Of a stretch of 64,000 nucleotides of DNA, positions 1-10,918 are shown piece after piece. The position numbers were made by a program, and so were the translations under genes. Every line of letters begins with the position of its first letter. The stretch's first letter is position 1. Location: assembly GCA_029945375.1 (NCBI GenBank), contig CM057057.1, forward strand, positions 5,394,001-5,458,000, given 5' to 3'. The notes under the pieces were generated by a model, which made no database searches, was not told the DNA's origin, and was given only the letters and a program-made list of their open reading frames with translations. The stretch comes from Agaricus subrufescens. Lineage: Eukaryota; Basidiomycota; Agaricomycetes; Agaricales; Agaricaceae.

Positions 1-117
1 TAGGTATGGTGTTTTCACGGCAAGTGGATAGCTTCCTGGTAAATTAGGAGATTGGGCTTCAGTCAGCAACCCAAAAGAAAGAAAGGAAAGAAAGAACAGC
101 ATGGTAGTCACCATCAT
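1..117 (-). CDS. GtaA-like ectoenzyme, N-terminal exon (cut by window edge)
   Basis: Read on the minus strand from an ATG at 117, this encodes a signal peptide (MMVTTMLFFLSF then a hydrophobic run ending near TEAQS). The conserved segment SYPLAVKTPYL follows, matching the starts of the three complete paralogues at 4769, 24399 and 35869. The gene continues beyond base 1, so nothing more can be said about its integrity. It shows that the array of glutaminase A-like genes extends further left. Start chosen by alignment with the paralogue at 4769, which also begins with two consecutive methionines. Confidence 0.8.
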   Translation of the reverse strand, partial: MMVTTMLFFLSFLSFGLLTEAQSPNLPGSYPLAVKTPYL

Positions 118-1267
118 TGCAGTGGATTTTGAGCTATGCTTAATTGTATCTTTGATGTTCACACTGTTTTGTGTTATTTTTGCTGCCCAAGATGCCTGTG
201 ATCCTGGCCCATAGACTTGATCATCAGAAGAAGCGAGGAAGGTGGTGCTCTTGTTACCTCAGCCAGGAGTAATCTTCTGCGAAACCATTTGAACACTTCT
301 CTCACTGAGCCCCTAGGTTTCCGTGACACTTGTCATTTCAACGCACTCATGGACGGGAGCTGGTGTTCATCAAGTCCAAACTGTGGAGCTTAGTGAGCAC
401 AGCGGACAATTAGCTGTCAAATGGAGGTAAGAGATTTGATGTCAAGCAGTTGATCAGATTGATGGTAACCAGTGATGTGTCATGTTACATGTCACAGATG
501 TGACGGAATCAGGCTTCACACACCATATTGATTTTTTTGTGCTTCCTTGTTCTCAATCAGCTATACTCATCAGCCATGCAGTCCTGGCTTGGCCAGCCCA
601 ATGTCACTCTATTCTGACCAATAGTGCATAACGGCAACTCTAAAACTCTCTCCAGGCTTCTATTGCAGTACAGTTGTGGTGTGCTTTACATTCTCCAAGT
701 CATCTGTGATAAACAAGACAAGGCAGCCCTAAGAGTATGTGCGGATGATACCATCTGAGGAAGATATCAGAAGGAGCATTGACTGAGCAACAACCTCGAT
801 TGTGAAGCATGACAGATGACTTCTGATTTGACGCATCAGTGTTGTAACACTTGACAAGTCAAGCCCCCTATGTTTATTCCATTTATTTCACAACTATTTG
901 TCCACCGTGTAATATGCTGTTTTGGTCAGCACTGACACTACTGATTTAGTCAGATGTCATCAAGTATAAAGTATGTCTTGATCTCCGTCGTTCAGTTCTG
1001 AGTCTACCTTTCTGTCATCGTCTCTTGGTAAGGCTATTTAAAACTACAAATCTTTCATCATGATAGCCTGTAGACAGGGTTTGAAAAATTTTCATTATGT
1101 TATGTTTCTGTCAATCCTCACAGGTCCATTTGTCGCTATGGCACGAGGAGAAATTGGGTTCTATGATGGTGGTACAGTCTGACTCGCAGGTATACAATCA
1201 AGGAAATATAAATAGCAGTAGCAAGAATGAGCAATTGAGCGCACTCACACAATTTATGATAGTGCTC
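118..1267. other. Intergenic spacer
   Basis: About 1.15 kb between the partial GtaA gene and the tail of the next copy. It should hold the promoter of the left gene. No open frame with coding character or recognisable repeat was seen. Confidence 0.5.
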
Positions 1268-4200
1268 CTACCGATAACTAGGTGGAGGTCGCACCATGTC
1301 TCTAATAGCATCTATCTCTCTTCTCAGTTCATCTACTTCAGCTCTCAAAACCTCCTCTCTTTGTGACCTGGCCGCTTGATATGAGTTTGTGAGAGACAAC
1401 ATAGCCGATTCAGATAGCTGGGAAAGATGTATTTGGTTTTGATGTAGAATTTCCCTTTGTTTAGTTGATAATGGTTGGAATGGTGGAACCGGTGGAATGG
1501 TGGTTCCTGGAAGTTGGTTATGATTCCTTCCACTGATATCTGTTTCCAACTGTGGCTGCACTAATAGCACCGGTGGGGCAGAAGATTCAAGGTCCATAAT
1601 GTGTTTCGGTTTGTGTGACTGGTGTGTATCATTGTTGCCGTTTGCAGAATCAAATTGAGGGAGAAAAGGCACCAGTCGGGATTGATTGCCTTTGTGCATA
1701 CCAAAAATAAGTCGGAAGTGTCACCTCTCGCTTCTACGCAACAAAAGAATGACACCCGCAATAATGAGAAGGAATACTAGACCACCAATTACACCTCCCA
1801 CAATTGCACCTAATGGACTCTTCTGGTTGGGATTTGAGCAACTACTGATATCCAGGTTGACATTCTTGATTCTGACAAAACATGTCAGGTTAATATGAAG
1901 AATGGACATAGGATGAACACAAATGTCATTGCCAAGATTGCAAAGGCAGCACCTTGGGCCGCACTGACAAAAAAAATCAATAACTTTGACTTAAAGGCAT
2001 GCACACGATCTTGTTGAGACCAACCTTCCTGTAGTCCCAACATTTGCCACTCCGGTCAATGCTGTGTATCTCATCAGCATTGGAAATACTGTTGTTTGAT
2101 TATAGGCCTGAAGGTAAGTTGATTTGATAAGAGCATCACAAATGGAGGTCATGCCAGAGGGAATTATTGTGGCAGTCATGAGAGCCCAGTCTAGTGCCAT
2201 GATTAGCAAATGAAATCATTTTGGGAGGTAACATATGAGGATAAGCTAGACCATTACCCCTTTCACTGTCAAGGCTATAACTTTGATTTTCGAGAGCTAA
2301 GAAAACGGTGCATTAGGTATGCGCATAAATGAGAATCCCTGAAATGCTCACAAGCGTTGGAGGTGTAGAATTGTGCCTCATGTTTCAACATCTGGATTGG
2401 CAGAGATATTGAAGCCTGAAGTCAATTAATTCTAAAGGAATGTACGTCATCATTGACTAGACCAATCTGCAGCCAAACAGCTGGAAAGAGATTGTACATT
2501 AAGCCCCATGTGCCTGATTTTCCATATTGCACTTGGATGTGGGTATCCGTCACAGCGGATTGCTTCCACCATGTAATGAGTTCATTCGCCTTATCCTATC
2601 AGGTATCTGTTAGAACAGTTGGGATCATACCCAAAGCAAACAAACCTTGTGAGTTGTGTTAGATGGCTTAACAACCTCATCAATCTTTGCCATAGAATAT
2701 ATTCCTAGTATTCCCTTCAGTGCCAGGTTGGACATGTCAGAATAGCTGAAGCCATCGGCAGATACAGCATTATCAGTAAGCAACAAGGTTCGGATAAGAT
2801 AGTCTGCCCATTTTTGTAGCAATGGTTGCTGGTGGGTGTCATCAGATGGGCACCTGTCATGAGAACAGATGCATACTGATGTATTGGAATATGAGGGAAG
2901 AGTCACCGGATTTAACTGCATAAGCATAAGACATGATGAGCATGTTTCCACAACCTATCATATCAATCTGCCTGAGTTCATATGAGAGCAAAATTACAAC
3001 TAATCAGATACTTTCGATTGCTAGATTTTCAGTAAGCTAGTGTTACCAGGGATGGCTAGATACCCGGATCCTGGACAGATGTCATTGATACGTGGGGCAA
3101 TGGTTTTGTAGAGAGTGCACAAACCAAGATCAGGTGAGGCATATGAATTTGGATATGTCAAAGATGACTGGAAGTCAAGGAGAGGGACCAGGAGGCCGCG
3201 TACAAATGAGGAGTTGAAGTAAAACAGCACAGGAAAAGCAGCGTAGATGACTTCAGTTGGGTTGATACGGCTACATTAGAAGTTGGCAGTGATTGGGAAA
3301 AGCCTTGATGTGCTCGGCTCACCTGGACATAGAGATATCCTTCATGAAAATCTTAACGTCTGATGCATTTGGCTTCCCTTCTTCACTAACGGAAATTGTG
3401 ATATCCATTGATGCAAATACTTGTCTTGTCACCAGTGATACCACTCCCACATACTCGGAAGAAATGGCAGATGCTTTCCTGGTAACACTGTCATCAAGAG
3501 TTTGACCTCTGGTTCTGGCACCAGTGAAATCTCTAAGAAAATCGGAGATCTATATGGTAGATGAGAATCATAACTCTGTTTACAAACAATTATGTACGAT
3601 GTCCTTGATATCCTGATATGATGACCAGTAATAAGCTGTTTGTGGTTTGAAACCTGACTCAGTCCTATAGTTAACAAGGGGATTTTGTATGATGCCCAGC
3701 GTGAAGACAACAGGATCAGGCTGACTATCAGTGTAGACTGTTCCCAAATCAATAGCAAAAGAAAAGAGGGGCCACTCGCTGATGGGAATTAGTTGTAAGT
3801 ACACTTCCTTTTCGACGGACATACACATTCACGGCACGGAAGGCAATGTCCTTAGTGTTGGTCAAATGACCATTCTTGGAAAAACCACCTCTGCACTCAG
3901 TGTCATTACCTGTCTGCCAAGTGAGCCCAGAGTGCTGTAGAATCTGTTAGACAGGCAGGGCAAGTACCAGTGCCACTCTCCTTCATTGTGGCATAGTATG
4001 TGGTAGAATCTTCAGCTATGTTATTGTTTTCGACCATCTTTTGTGGGTTCTGTGATTGGACATAATGATAAGTCATGTCGGTTGATATGCTGGTATCCCA
4101 TTTCACTGGTGTTGTCAGCTTGTTTGTTACCCATTCTGGAAGATCAAGGGGTTAATCAAAAGCACCCTTGATTTACACAGAGACTCACCAGTGGTGATGT

Positions 4201-4769
4201 CAGAATATAGTTGGATTTCATGTGGCATGGAATCATTTGCAGTGAATCCATCGATAAATAAATAGGCAAATGGGATCAATTGGCGAGTATAGTTACTGGG
4301 CTGAGAAAACAATAGGTCACTGCGCATCAGTTATGCAGAAACAGTATACCTCGATTGGGCTAAAAAATGTCACATTAAATTTTATGGGGCCCGTTTGAAT
4401 GGTAAAGATTGTTCTAGTTGGTGTGATTGTACTGGTGACTGTAATTGAGTTATTACCAAATTCAGTTGCGTCACCAAGCCACTGGTAGGAATGACCATCT
4501 ACACGAATCATCCCATACCACCCAAGAACCTTTCCAACAAAGTAAAGTTTCGGAGATTTCGTATTGAGCTGGTCACTTACTTTATTTTGCATGAAATTGC
4601 ATGGCCACACCCCCACGGGAGCTGTTTGATTTGTACTCGTAATCCAGCTGTGCAAATATGGTGTTTTTACAGCGAGCAGTAGATCTCCCAGTAAACTGAA
4701 AGATTGGGAGTAAACTAGTAGCACAAGACAAAGGAAGTAAAGAGGGAATAACATAGCAGGTACCATCAT
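1268..4769 (-). CDS. Glutaminase A-like ectoenzyme, copy 1 (GtaA/DUF4965/DUF1793 family)
   Basis: Intron-rich gene. Signal peptide from 4769 (MMVPAMLFPLYFLCL), then LLAVKTPYLHSW, then the family block GMIRVDGHSYQWLGDA after an intron at about 4535-4585. The middle and C-terminal parts (PNSYASPDLG, SGDSSLI, MSNLALKGILGIYSMAKI, GKSGTWGLMYNLFPAVWLQ) belong to the six-hairpin domain of the glutaminase A family, which in moulds includes secreted L-glutaminases. Near 1790-1860 is a transmembrane helix (GAIVGGVIGGLVFLLIIAGV) followed by a cytosolic tail ending LRAEVDELRREIDAIRDM and PPPSYR. An in-frame TGA at 1721-1723, right after the helix, would cut the tail off. The other frame breaks I checked are removed by introns shared with copies 2 and 3. 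The substrate in mushrooms is not known; the enzyme probably faces outward at the plasma membrane. Confidence 0.78.
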
Positions 4770-4867
4770 GGCAGTGGCTCCATGCCAATGTAAATGTGAA
4801 CTTATATCTGCCAGATATCTAAAACACGTGGCAAAAATATGATGCACAGATGATGTGGACTGTCCAC

Positions 4868-4901
4868 TTGATGCATGGCTTGATGCATGGCTTGATGCAT
4901 G
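4868..4901. repeat. Short tandem repeat (12-bp unit, about 3 copies)
   Basis: CTTGATGCATGG is repeated head to tail about three times in the promoter-side flank of GtaA copy 1. Probably a slippage product. Confidence 0.7.
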
Positions 4902-5071
4902 TGTCTAGTGACTGAAGGTGGCAATGTCACTTGCAACGGTGTGGAGCATGCTTGGAAATAATCAATCTGTTGTTCAATACCAGGCTAGGGACTGGTCTGA
5001 CTCAATGAGTGAAGCATTCTCAGTTTGTAAGAAAATGTGTTACATCAGCAAACAGGCTCAAAAAATGTAGA

Positions 5072-5635
5072 TATCACAAATCTTGCTTACCTAAGTAACC
5101 TTGAGAGATAAATGGGGAAAGAGCAGTGATCTTAGATAAGCAGAGAGATGAGATGACAAAGCACAACTGATGTTGTTAAGTTGGTCTTAAGGACACCAAG
5201 ACAAGCTACTTATATACACATCTGAGAAGGACCCACACTACCAATGACCCCAGGGACTCTAGTCATGACTAATAATGTATCTAAGTTTAGCTACTCTAAT
5301 AATAACCAACCAATAGGAACAATCCCTTTACTACTCTGAGTTACTCTGGGTTACTCTGGGTAATGGTGCGATAATGATGTGATAGAGAACATTCTAGAAG
5401 GTTCTAGAATGTTCTAGAATGGTCTGGACTGCTCTAGAACAATTAGGTAATTAAGGTCTTCTAACTTATGGCACAGAGAATAAAGAACGTTGAATATCTC
5501 AACAATTACTAGGCCGTTTCGGGTGATATGGGTATCAGTAGAAACGGTTTGATCAGGGCTTTCCAACGGTGCCCGATTTGTAAGAATCGGATCAGCCGTT
5601 GGTAAGATATAACGTAATCTTCCAAATCTGTGACA
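5072..5635 (-). repeat. 3' LTR of gypsy element (564 bp)
   Basis: Nearly identical to 12321-12889, starting TGTCACAGATT and ending TTTGTGATA on the sense strand (the terminal A/G difference makes the end TA instead of CA). Compared with the 5' LTR it lacks 5 bp in two places. One of these is in the self-priming segment, near 5170-5192. Confidence 0.95.
5387..5419. promoter_or_regulatory. Heat-shock-element array in 3' LTR
   Basis: Seven alternating GAA/TTC triplets at exact 5-bp spacing: GAA 5387, TTC 5392, GAA 5397, TTC 5402, GAA 5407, TTC 5412, GAA 5417. This is the consensus for trimeric heat-shock factor binding. It lies in U3, about 170 bp upstream of the LTR TATA box (5209-5216, minus strand). 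Confidence 0.75.
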
Positions 5636-5638
5636 TTA

Positions 5639-5649
5639 CCCTCTCTTTT
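5639..5649 (-). other. Polypurine tract of gypsy element
   Basis: Minus strand AAAAGAGAGGG, three bases before the 3' LTR begins at 5635. The position and composition fit the plus-strand DNA primer of an LTR retrotransposon. Confidence 0.8.
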
Positions 5650-5688
5650 AGTTCGAACTCTGATGAGAAGTTATCCAGTTCCCTAAGT

Positions 5689-8600
5689 CTAGTGCTTGGG
5701 ATTATGATGGAAATACTCCTGAATCTTTTCAGTCGCATTTTTAAGGTTTGATTCTGGTTCCCAGGTATCATCTCCTTGGGTAAACCCTTTCCATCTAACT
5801 AGGAATTCATTCTTCCTGTTACGAACTCGGTGTTGGAGAATCTTTTCGACTTCCCATTCATCATGTCCACCAATTTGGATAGGTGGTGGTGCTGGTGGTT
5901 TTTGTCCGAGGATGGTGGGTTCAGAGTAGGTGACTAACTTGCTAGCATGAAAGACTGGATGTATAGAACGATATCGAGCTGGCATACGTAACCTGAATGT
6001 TACAGGGGACAGTTGTTCAATGATTTCAAATGGTCCCTCAAAACGTGGTCGTAATGCTCGCTCTGTTGTCTGATAATCCTTGAGATTGAGTAGTACTTTA
6101 TCTCCAACTCTAAAGGGAACTTTCTGGACCCCTTGGTCATAGTACCATTTCATTCTTTCTGCTGCAAGTATAAGAGCTGCTTTCGCCTGCTCTTGTGCCT
6201 CTTGTCTTTTATATGTTATGTCATTAAGGTCAACATGGGTAGTCGCCTTGACAATAGGTCCTGCTCGTGGATGCCGACCATACTCAAGGAAAAATGGTGA
6301 TTCCTTAGTACCTTCATGTGCTTGGTTGTTGTATGCAAACTCTGCTGATGAAAGCAGGTCTGACCAGTTGGTGAGGTTATAATCAACATAACACCGTAGG
6401 TACTGTTCCAGAGTCTGGTTAACACGCTCAGTTTGACCATCTGTTTGAGGATGGTAGGCTGTTGACATAGTTGACTCAATACCCAATATCCGACACCAAT
6501 TCTGGAAGAGTTCAGCTGAATACTGTACTCCTCTATCAGATATGATCTGTAATGGCAATCCATGTAGGGGATATATCCTATCATATAGTAATTGCGCTAG
6601 ATCTTGTGAGGTGAACCGGTTGTTAATGGGATAGAAGTGAGCTCGTTTTGTTAATCTGTCAACAACAACACATATTGCGTCATAGCCATTTGACTCAGGT
6701 AATTGAGTAATAAGGTCGGTAGATATAATTTCCCAAGGACCATTAGGTACCTTGTTTGGAATAAGCAGTCCATAGGGCTGTTGTGGGTGATTTTTCATCC
6801 GCTGACACATATCACAGCCTTTAACATAGTTCTTGACAAATATAGACATACTAGGCCACCAATAGTTTCTAGAAACCAATTCATATGTTTTCCATCGTCC
6901 TGGATGTCCTGCTGAGGGCAAGTCATGATGAATCTGGACAATACGACGTCTCAGATGATCATCTATGCTTTTAGGGATGTAGACCTTTCCTCTATATAGT
7001 AGTAGACCATTTTCATAGTTCCAATCCTGTAGTGATTTTCCAAATTCACGAGGACCAGACTGTAAAAGTGACTTATAGTCCTTTGTCACATCATCGGAAA
7101 GTAATGCTTGTTTGACCTCTTTTAGGATTTGTTCATCATTTATAGGTGACTCATGAACAGCTTCGATAGCTTGAACAGCGAAAAATTCAGGCTTCAAAAG
7201 AATTTGATCCTCATTATCGAAGTTTACCCCCTCTTCATGGTCTGGCCTCCTGGACAGAGGGTCTTCAGCTTGCATCGTCTTTCCTGGTTTGTGGTATAGG
7301 GAATAGTGAAAGCGTGTGAGGTATAGTGCCCACCGGGCTTGTCTCCTAGTCAGTTTTTGTGCTGACTTGAAGTATGTGAGGTTTTGATGATCTGACCAGA
7401 TCTCAATTATCTTAGGATGTCCCTCTAGAAGATGACGATATTCCTCTAATCCCCTGATAATGGCTAATAACTCTTTGTCATATATTTCATAATTTCGTTC
7501 ATGAATATCTAATGACTTAGAGAAATAAGCAACTGGGTGCCACAAGCTATCAGTTGGGTCCAGCTGGGAGAGGACTGCACCAGTAGCAAAATCACTTGCA
7601 TCTGTTGACAGCCTAAAGGGATTTTCATCATCTGGGATACGTAGAATGGGAGCAGTGGTGAAAGCCTTTTTCAGCGCTTCAAATGCATTTTGCTGTTCTG
7701 CTTCCCAAACCCAAGGTTGATCTTTCTTGGTCAGATTGGTGAGTGGCTTGACAATTTTGGAAAAGTCTTTAATAAACCTGCGATAGTAATTCGCAAATCC
7801 AATAAATGCCTGAACATGTTTAACCTTAGTAGGTACTGGCCACTCAAGAACTCCATTGAGTTTCTCCTCATCCATTTCGACCTTGTTATGGGAAATGACC
7901 ATTCCAAGATATTTCATACTTGTTTGTTCAAAGGAACACTTTTCTGCTTTAGCAAATAGGTCATTTTCTCGAAGTCTTTTCAGCACTTCTTTGACCAGTT
8001 TCTGATGTTCCTTTTTATCATTCCCAAATATAAGGATATCATCTAAGTACACCATAACTTGTCCTTTACGAATCAAGTCTCCAAGTATATTGTTCATCAT
8101 ACTTTGGAATGTGGCTGGTGCATTAGAGAAACCAAAATACATAACCGTTGCTTCAAATAGTCCACGTCGTGTTATAAAAGCAGTTTTCCATTCATCTCCC
8201 TTTTTGATGCGGACATTGTTATATCCCCATCTAAGGTCAATTTTTGTGAATATTGAAGCTTGACTGAGAGATTCAATCAAGTCAGAGATTCTTGGAATAG
8301 GATAATGGTTTTTGACAGTGATACCATTGAGTGCACGGTAATCCATGACTGGTCGAAGACTGCCATCTTTCTTTTTGACAAAGAAGAATGGGGCAGCAAT
8401 TGGACTTGTAGAAGGTCGTATATAACCTTTACGGAGTTCTTCATCAATCCATAAATCAAGAGAATTTCTCTCTTTTGGAGACAAAGGATAGACCTTAGCT
8501 GGTTTGGGAAGCATTGCGCCTTCAACAAACTCAATTCCATGGTCATATTCCTTTCTAGTTGGCATACGTTCTGACTTGACTTTAGAAAACACGTCACCGT

Positions 8601-9387
8601 ACTCATGTAGCCATTCTGGCACATGTTCCTTCCAGTTCTTAGTATCTTCATCGTCAAGTTCCTCTTCTATGTCTTTGTCGAACATAGATGCTATCACCAT
8701 AGCTTGTTGGCGATCATCAGGGTCATTTACATCGACCCAATTAATATGTGGATTATCCATGTCTTCATCACCTAAGTCGTCCAATGAAGATTCCCATGGA
8801 TTATCAGAGTCGAGAGAAAGCTCGTTGGCACCAGCTTCTACATCTCGTGTTTTACGGGCTTTACTGGTACATGTATCCGGGCACCTGGTGAACTCCCATT
8901 CCCCATTGTGCCAATCAATAGTTGGATTGTGTTTATACAAGTATGAATATCCAATCATCATATTCTTGTCCCCTAACTGAGTGACAAAGAGATAATGTGT
9001 GGACTTGTGAGAACCAATCTCAACATAGGCACGGACATATTCATTAATCTGTCCAGATTTATTTGGAGTTCCATCCGCATTGATTACTCTATACGGTGAA
9101 GCCAATTTATGTGTAGCCAGGTTATTTTGTTTGACAAACTCTTTGTCGATGAAGTTTGTTGTGGCTCCCGAATCAACTAAAGCCTCGGTCTGCACTTTTG
9201 TGCCGTATACCCATAGTGTTACTGGAAGTCTAAAAGAAGAAGTCTTGTTGCGCGATATATTATTTACACAAGCATCCAGTACTACTTCAGAACTATCTGA
9301 GCCAACATGAGGTATACTACTTCCAGACTGTAGATCACAGACATTATCCTCTACAGTCCTTCCGGAAAATCCATCTGAGCCCTTCCT
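5689..9387 (-). CDS. pol: Gypsy pol polyprotein: protease, RT, RNase H, integrase, chromodomain
   Basis: The frame is open from 9387 (just after a TAA at 9388-9390) to 5689, about 1,230 residues, and has no AUG before the protease. Domains in order: retropepsin (ALVDSGATTNFID); reverse transcriptase (MVYLDDILIFG); RNase H (LSTDASDFATGAVL); integrase zinc finger (HHDLPSAGHPGRW through CDMCQ); integrase core with D (STDLITQLPES), D (ISDRGVQYS) and E (TDGQTERVNQ); then a C-terminal chromodomain (WEVEKILQHR ... FLVRWKGF ... TWEPE). The chromodomain places it in the chromoviruses and would direct integration to modified histone tails. The frame is -1 relative to gag with a 37-nt overlap (9351-9387), so pol is probably made by frameshifting or reinitiation. 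No catalytic residue is missing. Confidence 0.95.
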   Translation of the reverse strand, partial: RKGSDGFSGRTVEDNVCDLQSGSSIPHVGSDSSEVVLDACVNNISRNKTSSFRLPVTLWVYGTKVQTEALVDSGATTNFIDKEFVKQNNLATHKLASPYRVINADGTPNKSGQINEYVRAYVEIGSHKSTHYLFVTQLGDKNMMIGYSYLYKHNPTIDWHNGEWEFTRCPDTCTSKARKTRDVEAGANELSLDSDNPWESSLDDLGDEDMDNPHINWVDVNDPDDRQQAMVIASMFDKDIEEELDDEDTKNWKEHVPEWLHEYGDVFSKVKSERMPTRKEYDHGIEFVEGAMLPKPAKVYPLSPKERNSLDLWIDEELRKGYIRPSTSPIAAPFFFVKKKDGSLRPVMDYRALNGITVKNHYPIPRISDLIESLSQASIFTKIDLRWGYNNVRIKKGDEWKTAFITRRGLFEATVMYFGFSNAPATFQSMMNNILGDLIRKGQVMVYLDDILIFGNDKKEHQKLVKEVLKRLRENDLFAKAEKCSFEQTSMKYLGMVISHNKVEMDEEKLNGVLEWPVPTKVKHVQAFIGFANYYRRFIKDFSKIVKPLTNLTKKDQPWVWEAEQQNAFEALKKAFTTAPILRIPDDENPFRLSTDASDFATGAVLSQLDPTDSLWHPVAYFSKSLDIHERNYEIYDKELLAIIRGLEEYRHLLEGHPKIIEIWSDHQNLTYFKSAQKLTRRQARWALYLTRFHYSLYHKPGKTMQAEDPLSRRPDHEEGVNFDNEDQILLKPEFFAVQAIEAVHESPINDEQILKEVKQALLSDDVTKDYKSLLQSGPREFGKSLQDWNYENGLLLYRGKVYIPKSIDDHLRRRIVQIHHDLPSAGHPGRWKTYELVSRNYWWPSMSIFVKNYVKGCDMCQRMKNHPQQPYGLLIPNKVPNGPWEIISTDLITQLPESNGYDAICVVVDRLTKRAHFYPINNRFTSQDLAQLLYDRIYPLHGLPLQIISDRGVQYSAELFQNWCRILGIESTMSTAYHPQTDGQTERVNQTLEQYLRCYVDYNLTNWSDLLSSAEFAYNNQAHEGTKESPFFLEYGRHPRAGPIVKATTHVDLNDITYKRQEAQEQAKAALILAAERMKWYYDQGVQKVPFRVGDKVLLNLKDYQTTERALRPRFEGPFEIIEQLSPVTFRLRMPARYRSIHPVFHASKLVTYSEPTILGQKPPAPPPIQIGGHDEWEVEKILQHRVRNRKNEFLVRWKGFTQGDDTWEPESNLKNATEKIQEYFHHNPKH

Positions 9388-10808
9388 TTAAGCTTTTTGG
9401 AGCCCGTCGGCTTCCCAGATCCCTTCAGCACATCACCGATTTGTGCTACAGCCTTTGTTTCAACAGGCGTGGAATCAGGAAGTTCTTCGATGGTCGCGCT
9501 GTTGACGGTGACAACCTCAGAAGGGGTTTCTGGGTCATCATCATCCATAGAATTGAGCAACTCGACTAGTCGAGTCTTGAAGTTTTTGGGTTTATAAGTA
9601 CCATTTGAAGATCCAGATGACGAGGATGGAGTTGGTTTAGAAGAAGATGGAGTAGACTTCTGAGGACGTTTACTCTCATTGCCAGGTTTATCATAGCAGT
9701 CACTAGTATTGTGGGTCTTAGATTTTGTCTTCAACCCTTTGCCAGCACAGATTTGACAGTATTTCTGTACCTTCTCTTGACTACTAGCCTCTTTGGTTTT
9801 CTTCTTTTTCGCCTGATCAATCTCCATAGCATATGGATCCTTGTTGCCACTACCACTTGCATTTCCGCTGTCGCCGAAAATGACACCTTGAGCCTTATCA
9901 GGGTGAAGGAGTTTGAATGCCTTAAGCAATAACTGGAGATATTCATCCCAAGTTTTTGGCGCCAAATTATTGATTTCATACATGATAAGCGATTTTCGCA
10001 ACTCATCAGGTATAACATCTTTCAACTTGTCAATGTGGACTTCATCAGGATAGTCAACAATCCTAGCCAAAGTACGATAACGTTCCACAAATTTGACAAA
10101 GTTTTTCTTGGCAAGCTCCTTATTACCCCATAGTGCTGCCAATTCCTTTTTAGCACCTTCCTTATCGTCCCTTTGTCCATAAATACTCTTCAATTCCTTA
10201 ACAAAGTTTTCCCAGTTTCCAAGAGGTTGATCCATTTGAACCTTGACAAAATAGTCCTTCATATAAGTGCTAGCTGGTGCACGTAATCGAGTAAGTGCAC
10301 ATATGATTTTCTGGTGGTCAGTGACGATTCCAGAAGCTGCACAGTATAGGGCCATTTGATTTAACCAATCATCTAGCTGCATTTTATTCTCAGATCCAGC
10401 ATAGGTCGGAGGTTCAGGAACTCTGGTTTTTGCAACACCAGAGTTAGCATCAGCAGGAGTTTGGCCTATCTGATTTTGAAGAAGATTAACTCTTGCTTCA
10501 AGGTTCAACAATGAAGACAGCCTGGCCTCAAGAATAGCGATTCGAGAGTATGCCCTATCGAGTGCCTCATTATAATGGGAAGATAATCCTTCAACTTCTT
10601 CGTCAATATACTCTTTCATAGTTTCAGTATCCACTGTGTGGGCATTGCGAAGTAGATGAGCCAGGGCTGCACGAGGCGGTTCATCAGCCATGTTGAGAAC
10701 AGCAAAGTTAACTCCATGAGAAACTCGGTTCGCCCAGGCATCAGCATTATCTTCTGGCATAACCACAGATGAAGAGTATGGGATGTAGTTGGGAATGAAG
10801 TCAGACAT
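9351..10808 (-). CDS. gag: Gypsy gag structural protein
   Basis: 485 residues. The N-terminal region contains a predicted coiled coil (about residues 70-115, ALDRAYSRIAILEARL onward). A retrotransposon gag core follows (residues about 130-310, with DDWLNQMALYCAASG, WENFVKELKSIYGQ and AKKNFVKFVERYRTLARIV). A cysteine/histidine knuckle lies near residue 345 (YCQICAGKG ... THNTSDCY), spaced CX2CX11HX4C, longer than the usual CX2CX4HX4C. The tail is rich in Ser, Thr and Pro. It forms the virus-like particle that packages element RNA. It stops at 9351-9353 inside the start of pol. Confidence 0.92.
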   Translation of the reverse strand: MSDFIPNYIPYSSSVVMPEDNADAWANRVSHGVNFAVLNMADEPPRAALAHLLRNAHTVDTETMKEYIDEEVEGLSSHYNEALDRAYSRIAILEARLSSLLNLEARVNLLQNQIGQTPADANSGVAKTRVPEPPTYAGSENKMQLDDWLNQMALYCAASGIVTDHQKIICALTRLRAPASTYMKDYFVKVQMDQPLGNWENFVKELKSIYGQRDDKEGAKKELAALWGNKELAKKNFVKFVERYRTLARIVDYPDEVHIDKLKDVIPDELRKSLIMYEINNLAPKTWDEYLQLLLKAFKLLHPDKAQGVIFGDSGNASGSGNKDPYAMEIDQAKKKKTKEASSQEKVQKYCQICAGKGLKTKSKTHNTSDCYDKPGNESKRPQKSTPSSSKPTPSSSSGSSNGTYKPKNFKTRLVELLNSMDDDDPETPSEVVTVNSATIEELPDSTPVETKAVAQIGDVLKGSGKPTGSKKLKGRAQMDFPEGL

Positions 10809-10918
10809 GGTCTAAGTAACCTTGTCAATAATGAACAATAAAGTTTGTCGTGAAAGAAGTGCAAATAAAAAGAAAATCACACATAGCCAATGCCAGTCAA
10901 AGACAGTAGATCTCCATT

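Noticed and set aside
2590..2680. Frameshift and TGA in GtaA copy 1 relative to a reading of copies 2 and 3
   Set aside because: All three copies show a GT...CTAAC...AG intron exactly here. After splicing they read KDKANEL or KEKATEL in frame, so it is an intron and not damage.
8504..8980. Plus-strand 158-codon frame within gypsy pol
   Set aside because: Antisense shadow of the protease/RT linker; Ser-rich from reversed Glu/Asp codons.
9195..9195. GTG at 9195 as the start of pol
   Set aside because: The retropepsin fold needs residues upstream (FRLPVTLWVYGTKV), and the frame stays open to 9387.
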